Assembly: GCA_964547795.1 (NCBI GenBank)
Contig: CAZJPD010000025.1
Span: 1 to 14,917, forward strand
Direction: 5' to 3'
DNA from: CAZJPD01 sp964547795
GTDB taxonomy: Bacteria; Pseudomonadota; Alphaproteobacteria; Rickettsiales; Midichloriaceae
Length of the DNA: 14,917 nucleotides
This document shows, one piece after another, positions 6,435 through 14,860 of the stretch. Numbering within the stretch: the first letter of the stretch is position 1; each line of letters begins with the position of its first letter. Under the pieces are notes generated by a model. The model was not told the origin of the DNA and made no database searches. It worked only from the letters and a program-made list of their open reading frames with translations. The position numbers and the translations under genes are program-made.

Positions 6435-9101
6435 TTGAAGGACAATAATCTAAATACTGTCTCGGTTTCGATTGAGAACGAAATGCAAGGTGCTTACTTG
6501 GATTATGCTATGAGCGTGATTGTCAGCAGGGCTTTACCTGATTCCAGAGATGGTCTAAAGCCGGTGCATAGAAGAATACTATATGCAATGAATGAAACTA
6601 GCAATTTCCACGACAAGCCTTATAGGAAATCTGCAAGAGTCGTTGGTGAGGTAATGGGTAAGTATCATCCACATGGTGATGCTCCTATCTACGGGGCACT
6701 TGTTAGGATGGCTCAGGACTTTTCTTTAAGAATGCCACTCATCGATGGTCAGGGGAATTTTGGCTCTATAGATGGTGATTTACCAGCCCAGATGAGGTAT
6801 ACAGAGGTCAGGCTTGCCAAATCTTCCAGCTTTATATTACAGGACATAGATAAAGACACAGTTGATTTTCAAGATAACTATGATGGTTCTGAGAAAGAGC
6901 CAAAAGTAATTCCCTCTAGGTTTCCAAACCTGCTTATCAACGGCGGGAGTGGTATAGCTGTTGGGATGGCGACCAGTATTCCCACCCATAATTTGGGAGA
7001 GATAATAGATGCTTGTTGTGCCTTGATAGATGATCCAAAAATCATAGATCAGGAGTTAATAAAATTTGTTCCAGCTCCAGATTTTCCAACTGGAGGTGAG
7101 ATAATTAATGGTGAAAGTACCAAGCTTGCCTTGCTCAAAGGCAGAGGAAGCGTAGTTATTCGAGGGCGTACTAAAGTAGAAGAAAAAGGAGGCAGGAAGT
7201 CTATCATAATTTCCGAAATACCATATCAAGTGAATAAAGCTGAGATGCTTAAATCTATGGAAAATCTAGTCAAAGAAAAGATTATAGATGGCATATTGGA
7301 AATAAGAGATGAAACAAACAAGTTGGGAATTAGAGTTGTCATAGACCTTAAACGTGAAGCTCATCCAGATGTAATACTAAACCAGTTGTATCAAAACACT
7401 CAGCTTCAAACTAGTTTTAGCATAAACATGCTTGCCTTAAATCATGGCAAGCCTGAAGTTATGGGAGTGAGATCAATACTCACCTCTTTTATAGAGTTTA
7501 GAAAAGAAGTTATAAAACGCAGAACATCGTTCCTATTAAACAAAACTAGAACCAGAGCTCATATGTTGATAGGTCTTGCAATTGCAGTTGTAAATATAGA
7601 TGAGATAATCGTACTTATTAAAGCATCTGCTGATACTCAATTTGCAAAGATAAAGTTAATGGATCGCCAATGGAAATCAGAAGAAATAGTACCTTTGCTT
7701 GATTTAGTGGCAGATCACAGAAATAAGATAGAAAGGGGCAAATGTTATTTGACTGAAGAGCAAGTGAAAGCAATTTTGGAAATGAAGTTGCAACGTCTCA
7801 CGGCTTTGGAGAGGGATAAAATTGATACGGAGCTGAAAGAATTATCAAAGATTATTAAGGAGTACCTTGAATTGCTACTTTCTGATAAAAGGTTGATGAC
7901 TCTCATAAAGGAGGAGCTGCTGGATGTTAAATCTGAAGTTGCAACTCCTAGAAAGACGTTGATCAAAAATGAAGACATAAACGTTTCTGATGAAGACTTA
8001 ATTCAAAAAGAAGGGATGGTGGTAACCCTAACAAAAACAGGATTTATCAAAAGAGTCCCCTTAAGCATATACAGAGCCCAAAGACGTGGTGGTAAGGGTA
8101 GATCAGCAATGACAATGTATGAAGATGATATTATCACGGAATTGCTTATTACTAATACACATGCACCCTTATTGTTTTTTTCTTCGCTCGGGAAGGTATA
8201 TAAATTAAAAGTTTATAAATTACCGGTAGCCAGCCCGCAATCAAAGGGTAGGGCTGTGGTTAATCTTCTACCAATAGAGCAAAGTGATAGCATTACCAGC
8301 ATCATGCCAATGCCAGAGAATGTTGATGATTGGCATAAATTGAATATTGTATTTGCTACCGCTAAGGGAAATGCTAGAAGGAACAGCCTAAGTGATTTCA
8401 CAAACATCCAATCAAACGGGAAAATTGCAATTCGTTTGCAAGACGACGATAAGCTGATTGGAATGGCTTCTTGCAATGATGATAACCATGTTCTGCTTGC
8501 GACTAAATGGGGAAAAGCAGTGAGATTTCCTCTCAGTACATTGAGAGTATTCAAAAGTAGATCATCCAATGGTGTGAAGGCGGCTAAATTAGCTGGCGGA
8601 AAAGATACTGTTATCTCCATATCTATATTAAATCCAGGAGAATTAGATATCTTAAAAAGAGAAGAATATTTAAAGATACCTTTAAAGATGAGATTAAAGC
8701 TAGCTTCGAACAATGCCCTTAATGATAAACAAAAAACCAAAATAAAAATAGAGGAGCTTGATGTACAAAAAGTAGCACAAGAAGAGCAATTCATTCTCAC
8801 AATTACTGAAAATGGCTATGGAAAAAGAACATCTGCATACGAATATAGAGTTACAAATCGCAATAGTCATGGTGTACTAAATATAAATACTGGTAAGAGA
8901 AATGGTTTCGTAATTTCTTCATTTCCTGTGGATAATGATGACCAGATCATGGTAATGACTAATCTAGGGACAATTATTAGAACGGAAGTGAATGAGATAA
9001 GGGCTACAAGTAGAAATGCTAAAGGTGTAAAAATCATTGGATTAAAAGATGGAGAAAAAGTAGTTTCTGTCTCTAAAATATCTGTAGAAGATGAAAAGTA
9101 A
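6435..9101 (+). CDS. gyrA: DNA gyrase subunit A
   Basis: GyrA is the DNA-cleaving subunit of gyrase, which introduces negative supercoils with GyrB. The 888 residues have the breakage-reunion domain first (to about 520), with the catalytic tyrosine Y122 in QMRYTE and the conserved GKYHPHGD and DGQGNFGS motifs. The C-terminal DNA-wrapping pinwheel follows, with the GyrA box QRRGGKG at 549-555, which marks gyrase rather than topoisomerase IV. The start is TTG at 6435; this gives the expected N-terminus (NTVSVSIENEMQGAYLDYAM) and numbering identical to E. coli in the quinolone pocket, and no upstream ATG fits. That pocket is unusual: A83, P84 and G87 replace the common Ser, Ala and Asp. The last 11 bp overlap the tolB start, so the two are translationally linked. 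Confidence 0.97.
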   Translation: MKDNNLNTVSVSIENEMQGAYLDYAMSVIVSRALPDSRDGLKPVHRRILYAMNETSNFHDKPYRKSARVVGEVMGKYHPHGDAPIYGALVRMAQDFSLRMPLIDGQGNFGSIDGDLPAQMRYTEVRLAKSSSFILQDIDKDTVDFQDNYDGSEKEPKVIPSRFPNLLINGGSGIAVGMATSIPTHNLGEIIDACCALIDDPKIIDQELIKFVPAPDFPTGGEIINGESTKLALLKGRGSVVIRGRTKVEEKGGRKSIIISEIPYQVNKAEMLKSMENLVKEKIIDGILEIRDETNKLGIRVVIDLKREAHPDVILNQLYQNTQLQTSFSINMLALNHGKPEVMGVRSILTSFIEFRKEVIKRRTSFLLNKTRTRAHMLIGLAIAVVNIDEIIVLIKASADTQFAKIKLMDRQWKSEEIVPLLDLVADHRNKIERGKCYLTEEQVKAILEMKLQRLTALERDKIDTELKELSKIIKEYLELLLSDKRLMTLIKEELLDVKSEVATPRKTLIKNEDINVSDEDLIQKEGMVVTLTKTGFIKRVPLSIYRAQRRGGKGRSAMTMYEDDIITELLITNTHAPLLFFSSLGKVYKLKVYKLPVASPQSKGRAVVNLLPIEQSDSITSIMPMPENVDDWHKLNIVFATAKGNARRNSLSDFTNIQSNGKIAIRLQDDDKLIGMASCNDDNHVLLATKWGKAVRFPLSTLRVFKSRSSNGVKAAKLAGGKDTVISISILNPGELDILKREEYLKIPLKMRLKLASNNALNDKQKTKIKIEELDVQKVAQEEQFILTITENGYGKRTSAYEYRVTNRNSHGVLNINTGKRNGFVISSFPVDNDDQIMVMTNLGTIIRTEVNEIRATSRNAKGVKIIGLKDGEKVVSVSKISVEDEK

Positions 9102-10425
9102 GCAAACATTGTTTTTTCACTGGTTTTTCATTTTTATATTTGCCGTATTTGCCAACCTTCAAATGGTCTATGCTAAAATAGAAATAAAGATAGATGAAGG
9201 TGTTTTTGAGCCTTTTCCTGTTGCGATAGCAGAATTTGAAGGCAATAACATAGATAGCATAGAGTTTGGATTGAAATTAAGGGGGGTCATCGTTAATGAT
9301 CTGGATAAGTTAGGTATTTTTAGAGTAATTGACAATGAGGCATTTTTGGAAATGCCTTCCAATATTAAAACGCCAGTGTTTGCCAATTGGTGTACCATAA
9401 ATGCCAATATGTTATTAACGGCAAACGTTAATTTGGATAGGGAGAAAAACCAGGTTGTAGTTGATTATAGATTATGGGATTCTTTCAGAGAGAAAGAAGT
9501 TGAGAAAGGAAATTACAAAATAGCTATTGATGGTTGGAGAAGGATATCACACAAAATAGCCAACAGCATCTATAAAAAGTTTCTTGGTATTGATGGATAT
9601 TTTGATTCAAGGATTGTGTTTGTTTCTGAAAAAGGCGATGAAAGACGTAGAACAAAAAGACTTGCCATAATGGATCAGGATGGGGCTAATTTCAGATTCT
9701 TAACCAGTAGTAAGGAGCTTGCATTATCTCCAAGATTTGATCCCAAGTCGCAAAGAATAATATACATGAGCTATAAACACAAAAACAAGCCTCCAAAAGT
9801 GTATGTTTTGGATTTGGAAACGGGAGAGCAAACTTTGATTTGTGATATGCCACACATGTCATTTGCTCCTAGATTTGCACCAGATAATAATCATGTAATC
9901 ATATCATTGGCAAAAAGAGGGACGACTAGCATATATGAAATAGATATCATTACAGGAAGAGAAACCAAACTTACAAATATTTTTGGAGCAATTGACACTT
10001 CTCCATCATATTCACCAGACGGAAGAAAGATTGTATTTAACTCGGATAGAGGGGGGGGGGGAACACAAATCTACATCATGGATAGAAATGGTGTGAATGT
10101 TAGTAAAATCAGTGCTGGCGAAGGTAGCTATCGTACACCAGTTTGGTCTCCTGACGGAAATTGGGTAGCATTTACTAAAATACTGTCAGGTAGTTTTTAT
10201 ATAGGCATTATGAAACCTGATGGGAGCGATGAGAGGTTACTTACAAGCAGTTGGTTGGAAGAAGCACCATCTTGGTCACCAAATAGCAGAACAATTATTT
10301 TTGGCAGACAAAAAATAGATGGGAGAAACCAGCTTTATGCTATAGACATCAATGGGGATAACGAGAGATTGATCTACTCTCCTACAGATGCTTCGCAACC
10401 TTCTTGGTCTTCTCATTTAAGTTGA
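9091..10425 (+). CDS. tolB: Tol-Pal system periplasmic protein TolB
   Basis: TolB is the periplasmic propeller of the Tol-Pal system, which ties the outer membrane to the cell wall during division by binding Pal. The 444 residues begin with a signal peptide (basic MKSK, hydrophobic FFHWFFIFIFAVFANL, likely cut after MVYA near 29). The alpha/beta N-terminal domain (PVAIAEFEG, LDKLGIFRVI, VDYRLWDS) runs to about 170. The six-bladed propeller follows, with repeats of the type SPSYSPDGRKIVFNSDRGG, TPVWSPDGNWVAFT and APSWSPNSRTIIFG. The ATG at 9091 lies inside the gyrA end, consistent with coupled translation. Codons 321-324 come from an 11-G run, odd in such an A+T-rich genome. tolQRA and pal are not in the window. 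Confidence 0.96.
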   Translation: MKSKQTLFFHWFFIFIFAVFANLQMVYAKIEIKIDEGVFEPFPVAIAEFEGNNIDSIEFGLKLRGVIVNDLDKLGIFRVIDNEAFLEMPSNIKTPVFANWCTINANMLLTANVNLDREKNQVVVDYRLWDSFREKEVEKGNYKIAIDGWRRISHKIANSIYKKFLGIDGYFDSRIVFVSEKGDERRRTKRLAIMDQDGANFRFLTSSKELALSPRFDPKSQRIIYMSYKHKNKPPKVYVLDLETGEQTLICDMPHMSFAPRFAPDNNHVIISLAKRGTTSIYEIDIITGRETKLTNIFGAIDTSPSYSPDGRKIVFNSDRGGGGTQIYIMDRNGVNVSKISAGEGSYRTPVWSPDGNWVAFTKILSGSFYIGIMKPDGSDERLLTSSWLEEAPSWSPNSRTIIFGRQKIDGRNQLYAIDINGDNERLIYSPTDASQPSWSSHLS

Positions 10426-10439
10426 GTACAAAATTGGGT

Positions 10440-10469
10440 TTGACAGCATTCTGTATTTGTACATACACT
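10440..10469 (+). promoter_or_regulatory. Candidate promoter of tRNA-Ser
   Basis: A perfect -35 hexamer TTGACA at 10440-10445 and a moderate -10 TACACT at 10464-10469 with 18-bp spacing, just after the tolB stop codon and 57 bp before the tRNA. Confidence 0.45.
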
Positions 10470-10526
10470 CAAGTTGTAATTTGTAATCCCTTGATAAGAT
10501 AAAGATAATCTGCTAAAAACTTGAGT

Positions 10527-10613
10527 GGATGGATGACCGAGTGGTTTAAGGTACCGGTCTTGAAAACCGGCGTGCGTTAATGCGTACCGTGGGTTCGAAT
10601 CCCACTCCATCCT
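10527..10613 (+). tRNA. tRNA-Ser (anticodon UGA)
   Basis: A class II tRNA. The acceptor stem GGATGGA pairs with TCCATCC (10606-10612). T8-G9 are present, the D arm holds GAGTGGTTTAAGG, and the anticodon stem CCGGT/ACCGG closes the loop CTTGAAA with anticodon TGA. A long variable arm (GTGCG/CGTAC) is typical of serine tRNAs, and the T arm is GTGGG-TTCGAAT-CCCAC. The body closely resembles the bacterial serine UGA tRNA. The 3' end is odd. The base after the acceptor stem is T rather than the G expected for serine tRNAs, and CCA does not follow. GCCA does occur six bases later (10619-10622) after TCCTCC, as if six bases had been inserted between acceptor stem and tail. Confidence 0.93.
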
Positions 10614-10634
10614 CCTCCGCCACAGTATTATTTA

Positions 10635-10793
10635 ATGGCATTCAATAACATTCATTAGACTCTCTACGAAATAACTAAAATCCCAAAATCTGCAAAAGTA
10701 AATCCCCATAAATCGGATGGTTGAGAAATGGTAATTTTGCATACTTTGCTTTTCGCAGAGAGTCTAATATCTATATTAACTTAGTAATGCCAT
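10635..10793. repeat. Nested inverted repeats, possible remnant of a small mobile element
   Basis: Most of the 328 bp between tRNA and 16S is not coding. It holds an inverted pair of 17-bp arms: TTAGACTCTCTACGAAA at 10655-10671 and TTTCGCAGAGAGTCTAA at 10751-10767, with one mismatch. Outside these is a second perfect pair, ATGGCATT at 10635-10642 and AATGCCAT at 10786-10793. Cutting inside the TA on both sides leaves a 108-bp unit bounded by GACTCTCT, the form expected of an internally deleted insertion sequence with TA target sites. No transposase fragment is recognisable. An RNA-level role in rRNA transcription cannot be excluded. Confidence 0.45.
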
Positions 10794-10811
10794 CAAAATT
10801 GATAAAAAAGA

Positions 10812-10839
10812 TTGACTTCATGCATAAAAAGTATTTAAT
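10812..10839 (+). promoter_or_regulatory. Probable promoter of the 16S rRNA unit
   Basis: TTGACT at 10812-10817 and TTTAAT at 10834-10839, each 5 of 6 to consensus, with 16-bp spacing. Transcription would start near 10846, leaving a leader of about 95 nt that contains the 5' arm of the processing helix. Confidence 0.5.
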
Positions 10840-10885
10840 AAATACTTCTATTAGTTTTGCTAACTACTTGTATTTTGAAATCGTG

Positions 10886-10909
10886 AATATAGAATTTATA
10901 AGACGGTGG
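10886..10909 (+). other. Pre-16S leader arm of the RNase III processing helix
   Basis: This 24-nt stretch pairs along its full length with 12486-12509 downstream of the 16S gene, with 22 Watson-Crick pairs and 2 G-U pairs. It is the long-range helix that bacterial 16S precursors form before RNase III cleavage. It is complete without any 23S sequence, so 16S is made as its own transcript. A 63-codon open frame across this region is therefore not a gene. Confidence 0.8.
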
Positions 10910-10941
10910 TAATATTTTGGATTTCGATCTAAAATATTATT

Positions 10942-12441
<1,500 letters not shown>

Positions 12442-12763
12442 AAGACAAATATATAAGTTTTTACTTATTAAAAACAAACTTAAAGCCACCGTCTTGTAAA
12501 TTCTGTATTTTCATAGTTTAAGGCAGTTAGTTAGTAATAAAAATCAGTATTATGTGTAAGAATTGCGGAAATGTCTTTTGTATAATATGTGCAGTGGGTA
12601 TGTTTGTTGCTTTTGTATGGCAAATATAAACTAGTTCTCCAGATGTTGGGAGACAATTTACCTGAAAGCAGTTGATAAAAATGACGAAAAGTTGCTTTAT
12701 CTATCAACTTATCTTTAAAAATTTAGTATATTGTATAGTAATTAGAACAATAAATAAACTACC
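12442..12763 (+). other. 16S trailer with the 3' processing arm; otherwise no clear feature
   Basis: The region starts with the 16S precursor trailer. Positions 12486-12509 are the 3' arm that pairs with 10886-10909 ahead of the gene. Beyond this I see a perfect 8-bp inverted repeat, AGTTGATA at 12670-12677 with TATCAACT at 12702-12709, and a weak 5-bp hairpin near 12637-12655. Neither has a T-run, so the transcript end is not located. A 25-codon open frame at 12552-12629 is listed among the findings. Confidence 0.6.
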
Positions 12764-13977
12764 TTACAAAATAGAGAAATCCCAAAGCAATGACATACCC
12801 TCATTTATATGGTCATTTAGTATAGAGTACTCCTTATCACTGTTGGTTGTTTCAGTATCTTCAAAAACTACTGAATTCTGTTCGCCTATAGCATATCTCA
12901 ACGTTTCAAATACTTCTGTTCCTCCATTGAGCACATACTCAAGTTGAACTTGTAGTTTTTGGTCAAGTAGAAGATAACCATCATTACTTACTGCTGCTTC
13001 AAGTACTTCTTGGTTAATAGCCTTGCTTTCATAAGATTTGATGGCTTGTTTTATTGCTTGTTGCATGACAGTTACTTGGCTCTCTTCAACAATGAAGTAT
13101 GCTACTGCATGAGTTCCATGTTTATTACTAACTTCTAAGATTCCGGACTTATAGTTTACTCCCTTTGTATTTCTCGTACACCCCTTAACATCCACAAGCA
13201 ATGGTCGCCACATGTAGAGCTATCTTGTTGTACATTTGCTAAGACAAAGTCTATCTTTTGGGACTTACCTACTTCTGACTTTAGGGTTTCTATTTCTTGG
13301 TTAAACTTAGAGTTTTTATCTTCTGGATTTACGATGATTAACTTTTTACCATCTTGTTCTTTTACTGATGCCACTATTTCTTGAACTGTAAACACTTCTT
13401 CACTTATTACAGCCTTTGTTGTGTTATTATTGTTATTTATTTGCTTGATGTTAGTCAATATACTCTGTAGAGATAAGCCTTTTTGTCCTTCATAGTTGTA
13501 TTCTCCAGAGAATAGCTTCTCATCATACAAATAATAGTTTATAAGAGTAAACATTGTACCCCCCCAAAAAACAATAAATAATAAGATACCTATACTGTAC
13601 TGACAACACCTATCAGTATAAGAGGGGAGCTAGACTCTGGGAAGTAATGGTTGCAATAATTCATACTCTCCTCCAAGTGGTTGTTCCTCGAAACCTCGTT
13701 GTTCCATGAATTCTGGTTGTTCCACCGGGTTATTTACTACTGGCAAGCGGTTAAACGACTCCCTGCTAATTGGGTGAGGTATTTCTGGCATGTCGGCAAA
13801 CAAGCCCGGGTTAGTTGGGGTAGACCTATACTCACCAACTTGTTGTGTGTTAGTAGCGGGAACACCCCTTTCTCCCGCATTCCTGGTATGAAAAACTGAT
13901 GTATCTTTACCTTCTTGCGTTGTTACCTCCTATACGCCCCTTGCGTAGCCATACGGTTTCGGACCAGAATAGAACAT
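12764..13977 (-). pseudogene. Disrupted gene with a Ulp1/C48-type cysteine protease motif
   Basis: A perfect AGGAGG lies 4 bp before the ATG at 13975-13977. The frame (MFYSGPKPYGYARGV) is broken by TAG at 13930-13932, stays open for 99 codons of Pro/Gln/Glu-rich sequence (VEQPEFMEQRGFEEQP), meets TAG at 13630-13632, and is open again for 157 codons to TAA at 13156-13158. The last part holds VQQDSSTCGDHCLWML, which resembles the Gln...Cys-Gly active-site motif of clan CE (Ulp1/SUMO-protease and related bacterial effector) peptidases. I cannot find a convincing catalytic His. A second frame, needing a -1 shift inside 13156-13222, continues to 12764 (GTHAVAYFIVEESQVTVMQQ and beyond) with amphipathic helices. 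The single-frame reading suggests one decayed effector gene. The alternative is two or three separate gene pieces; a start at 13554 would give a 132-residue product. I infer loss of function. Confidence 0.6.
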
Positions 13978-14007
13978 ATTTCCTCCTGATAATTAAACAT
14001 GTATTAA

Positions 14008-14037
14008 ACTTTAAAACAGTTTCAGATAAAAGGTCAA
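14008..14037 (-). promoter_or_regulatory. Candidate promoter of the disrupted effector-like gene
   Basis: On the minus strand TTGACC (14032-14037) and TAAAGT (14008-14013) are separated by 18 bp, about 31 bp before the ATG at 13975-13977. Two nested inverted repeats overlap it: AAAACAGT/ACTGTTTT (14013-14020, 14061-14068) and GGTAAAAA/TTTTTACC (14038-14045, 14052-14059). Confidence 0.4.
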
Positions 14038-14068
14038 GGTAAAAAATAAAATTTTTACCCACTGTTTT

Positions 14069-14345
14069 GCTGAACGACATAACAACGGCAATATATGAGG
14101 TATTTTAGCTACGCTGTTTGCGATATTTATCGGAAAATACTAGGAAGAAATAAAAAAATAAAAAGCTAATTTATGACCAGGAGTAAACTATTGGCACAAT
14201 AGTTTTTGCAAAAGGAGCAAAAAAGTTGTATACAAAGGAATCTCAAAAATAAAAAGGGGTAAGGGGTGTTTTGTCAAAAAAAGCAAAAGACAGTCAGAAG
14301 GCTTTAATATAGGAAATACGATAGAATTAATTTCGCTTAGAATTT
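14069..14345. other. A+T-rich intergenic region with one hairpin
   Basis: Non-coding DNA between two divergent genes. The only clear structure is a perfect 8-bp hairpin, AAACTATT-GGCAC-AATAGTTT at 14185-14205, followed by two more T. It is too A+T-rich and too far from any gene end to call a terminator. No convincing promoter for the downstream plus-strand gene is seen and no RNA gene is recognised. Confidence 0.4.
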
Positions 14346-14858
14346 ATGGAGGCGGTTAATATAGTTAATTATTTTGTTGCAGCCTATTTCGGATTGATCA
14401 TAGGTAATTTTGCAACTTCGTTTTACTTTAGAGTCCCGAGAAACCTTTCTTTATGGGGATTTAATTATTTCGGTTCTATGCCTCCTAGTTGCTCATATTG
14501 TAGGCATCCACTAAAGGTCAAGGAGTATATACCCATAGTAGGATATTTATTATGTAAGGGGCAATGTAGTTATTGCAAGGCTAAGATTGATTCAAATTAT
14601 TTGATAATAGAAGCTTTTGCTTTGCTTTTGTCTTTGTTTTGTTACTCTCAATTTTACTTTTCAGATTGGTATCTAATTTTTGTGTTTTTTGGCATATCAT
14701 CTCTTGTCATGTCCATGCTTTTATTAAACCATAAGGAAGTGAATAAAAATTTTATATTTTTCGTAGTATTTTGCGGGATAATTTATAGTACTTTAATTAA
14801 TTTGGGTATCTATGATTGGGTTTTTAAATTGGCAATCAGTGCAATTATTTTATATTAA
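14346..14858 (+). CDS. Prepilin-peptidase-like membrane protein lacking the catalytic domain
   Basis: The N-terminal half resembles type IV prepilin leader peptidase (PilD/A24 family). A first hydrophobic helix GLIIGNFATSFYFRVPR is followed by the cytoplasmic domain with two CxxC pairs, C49/C52 and C74/C77 (PPSCSYCRHPL, YIPIVGYLLCKGQCSYCKAK), then further membrane helices. The canonical enzyme is 250-290 residues and cleaves prepilins with two aspartates, the first in a D...PD context after the third or fourth helix. Here the protein is only 170 residues, that place reads MLLLNHKEVNKN with no Asp, and it stops before the second motif. It is either a decayed gene or a cysteine-domain-only relative of unknown function. 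The start has no good upstream Shine-Dalgarno sequence. No pilin or secretion gene is seen nearby. Confidence 0.7.
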   Translation: MEAVNIVNYFVAAYFGLIIGNFATSFYFRVPRNLSLWGFNYFGSMPPSCSYCRHPLKVKEYIPIVGYLLCKGQCSYCKAKIDSNYLIIEAFALLLSLFCYSQFYFSDWYLIFVFFGISSLVMSMLLLNHKEVNKNFIFFVVFCGIIYSTLINLGIYDWVFKLAISAIILY

Positions 14859-14860
14859 TA

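Noticed and set aside
8213..8800. 195-codon minus-strand open frame
   Set aside because: It is antisense to the gyrA C-terminal domain, whose coding is certain.
10413..10610. 65-codon minus-strand open frame
   Set aside because: It is antisense to tRNA-Ser and its promoter; the open frame is a by-product of tRNA sequence.
10721..10912. 63-codon plus-strand open frame before 16S
   Set aside because: It runs through the inverted-repeat remnant, the rRNA promoter and the processing-helix arm, and resembles no known protein.
12637..12655. Hairpin after 16S considered as its terminator
   Set aside because: The stem is only 5 bp with an 8-nt loop and has no T-run after it.
13156..13222. Programmed -1 frameshift joining the two frames of the Ulp1-like gene
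   Set aside because: No heptamer of the X-XXY-YYZ type in the right register is present in the overlap, and the gene is already broken by two TAG codons; decay is simpler.
13681..13899. 72-codon plus-strand open frame
   Set aside because: The opposite strand gives a better, Pro/Gln-rich coding pattern in register with a strong ribosome binding site; this is its shadow.
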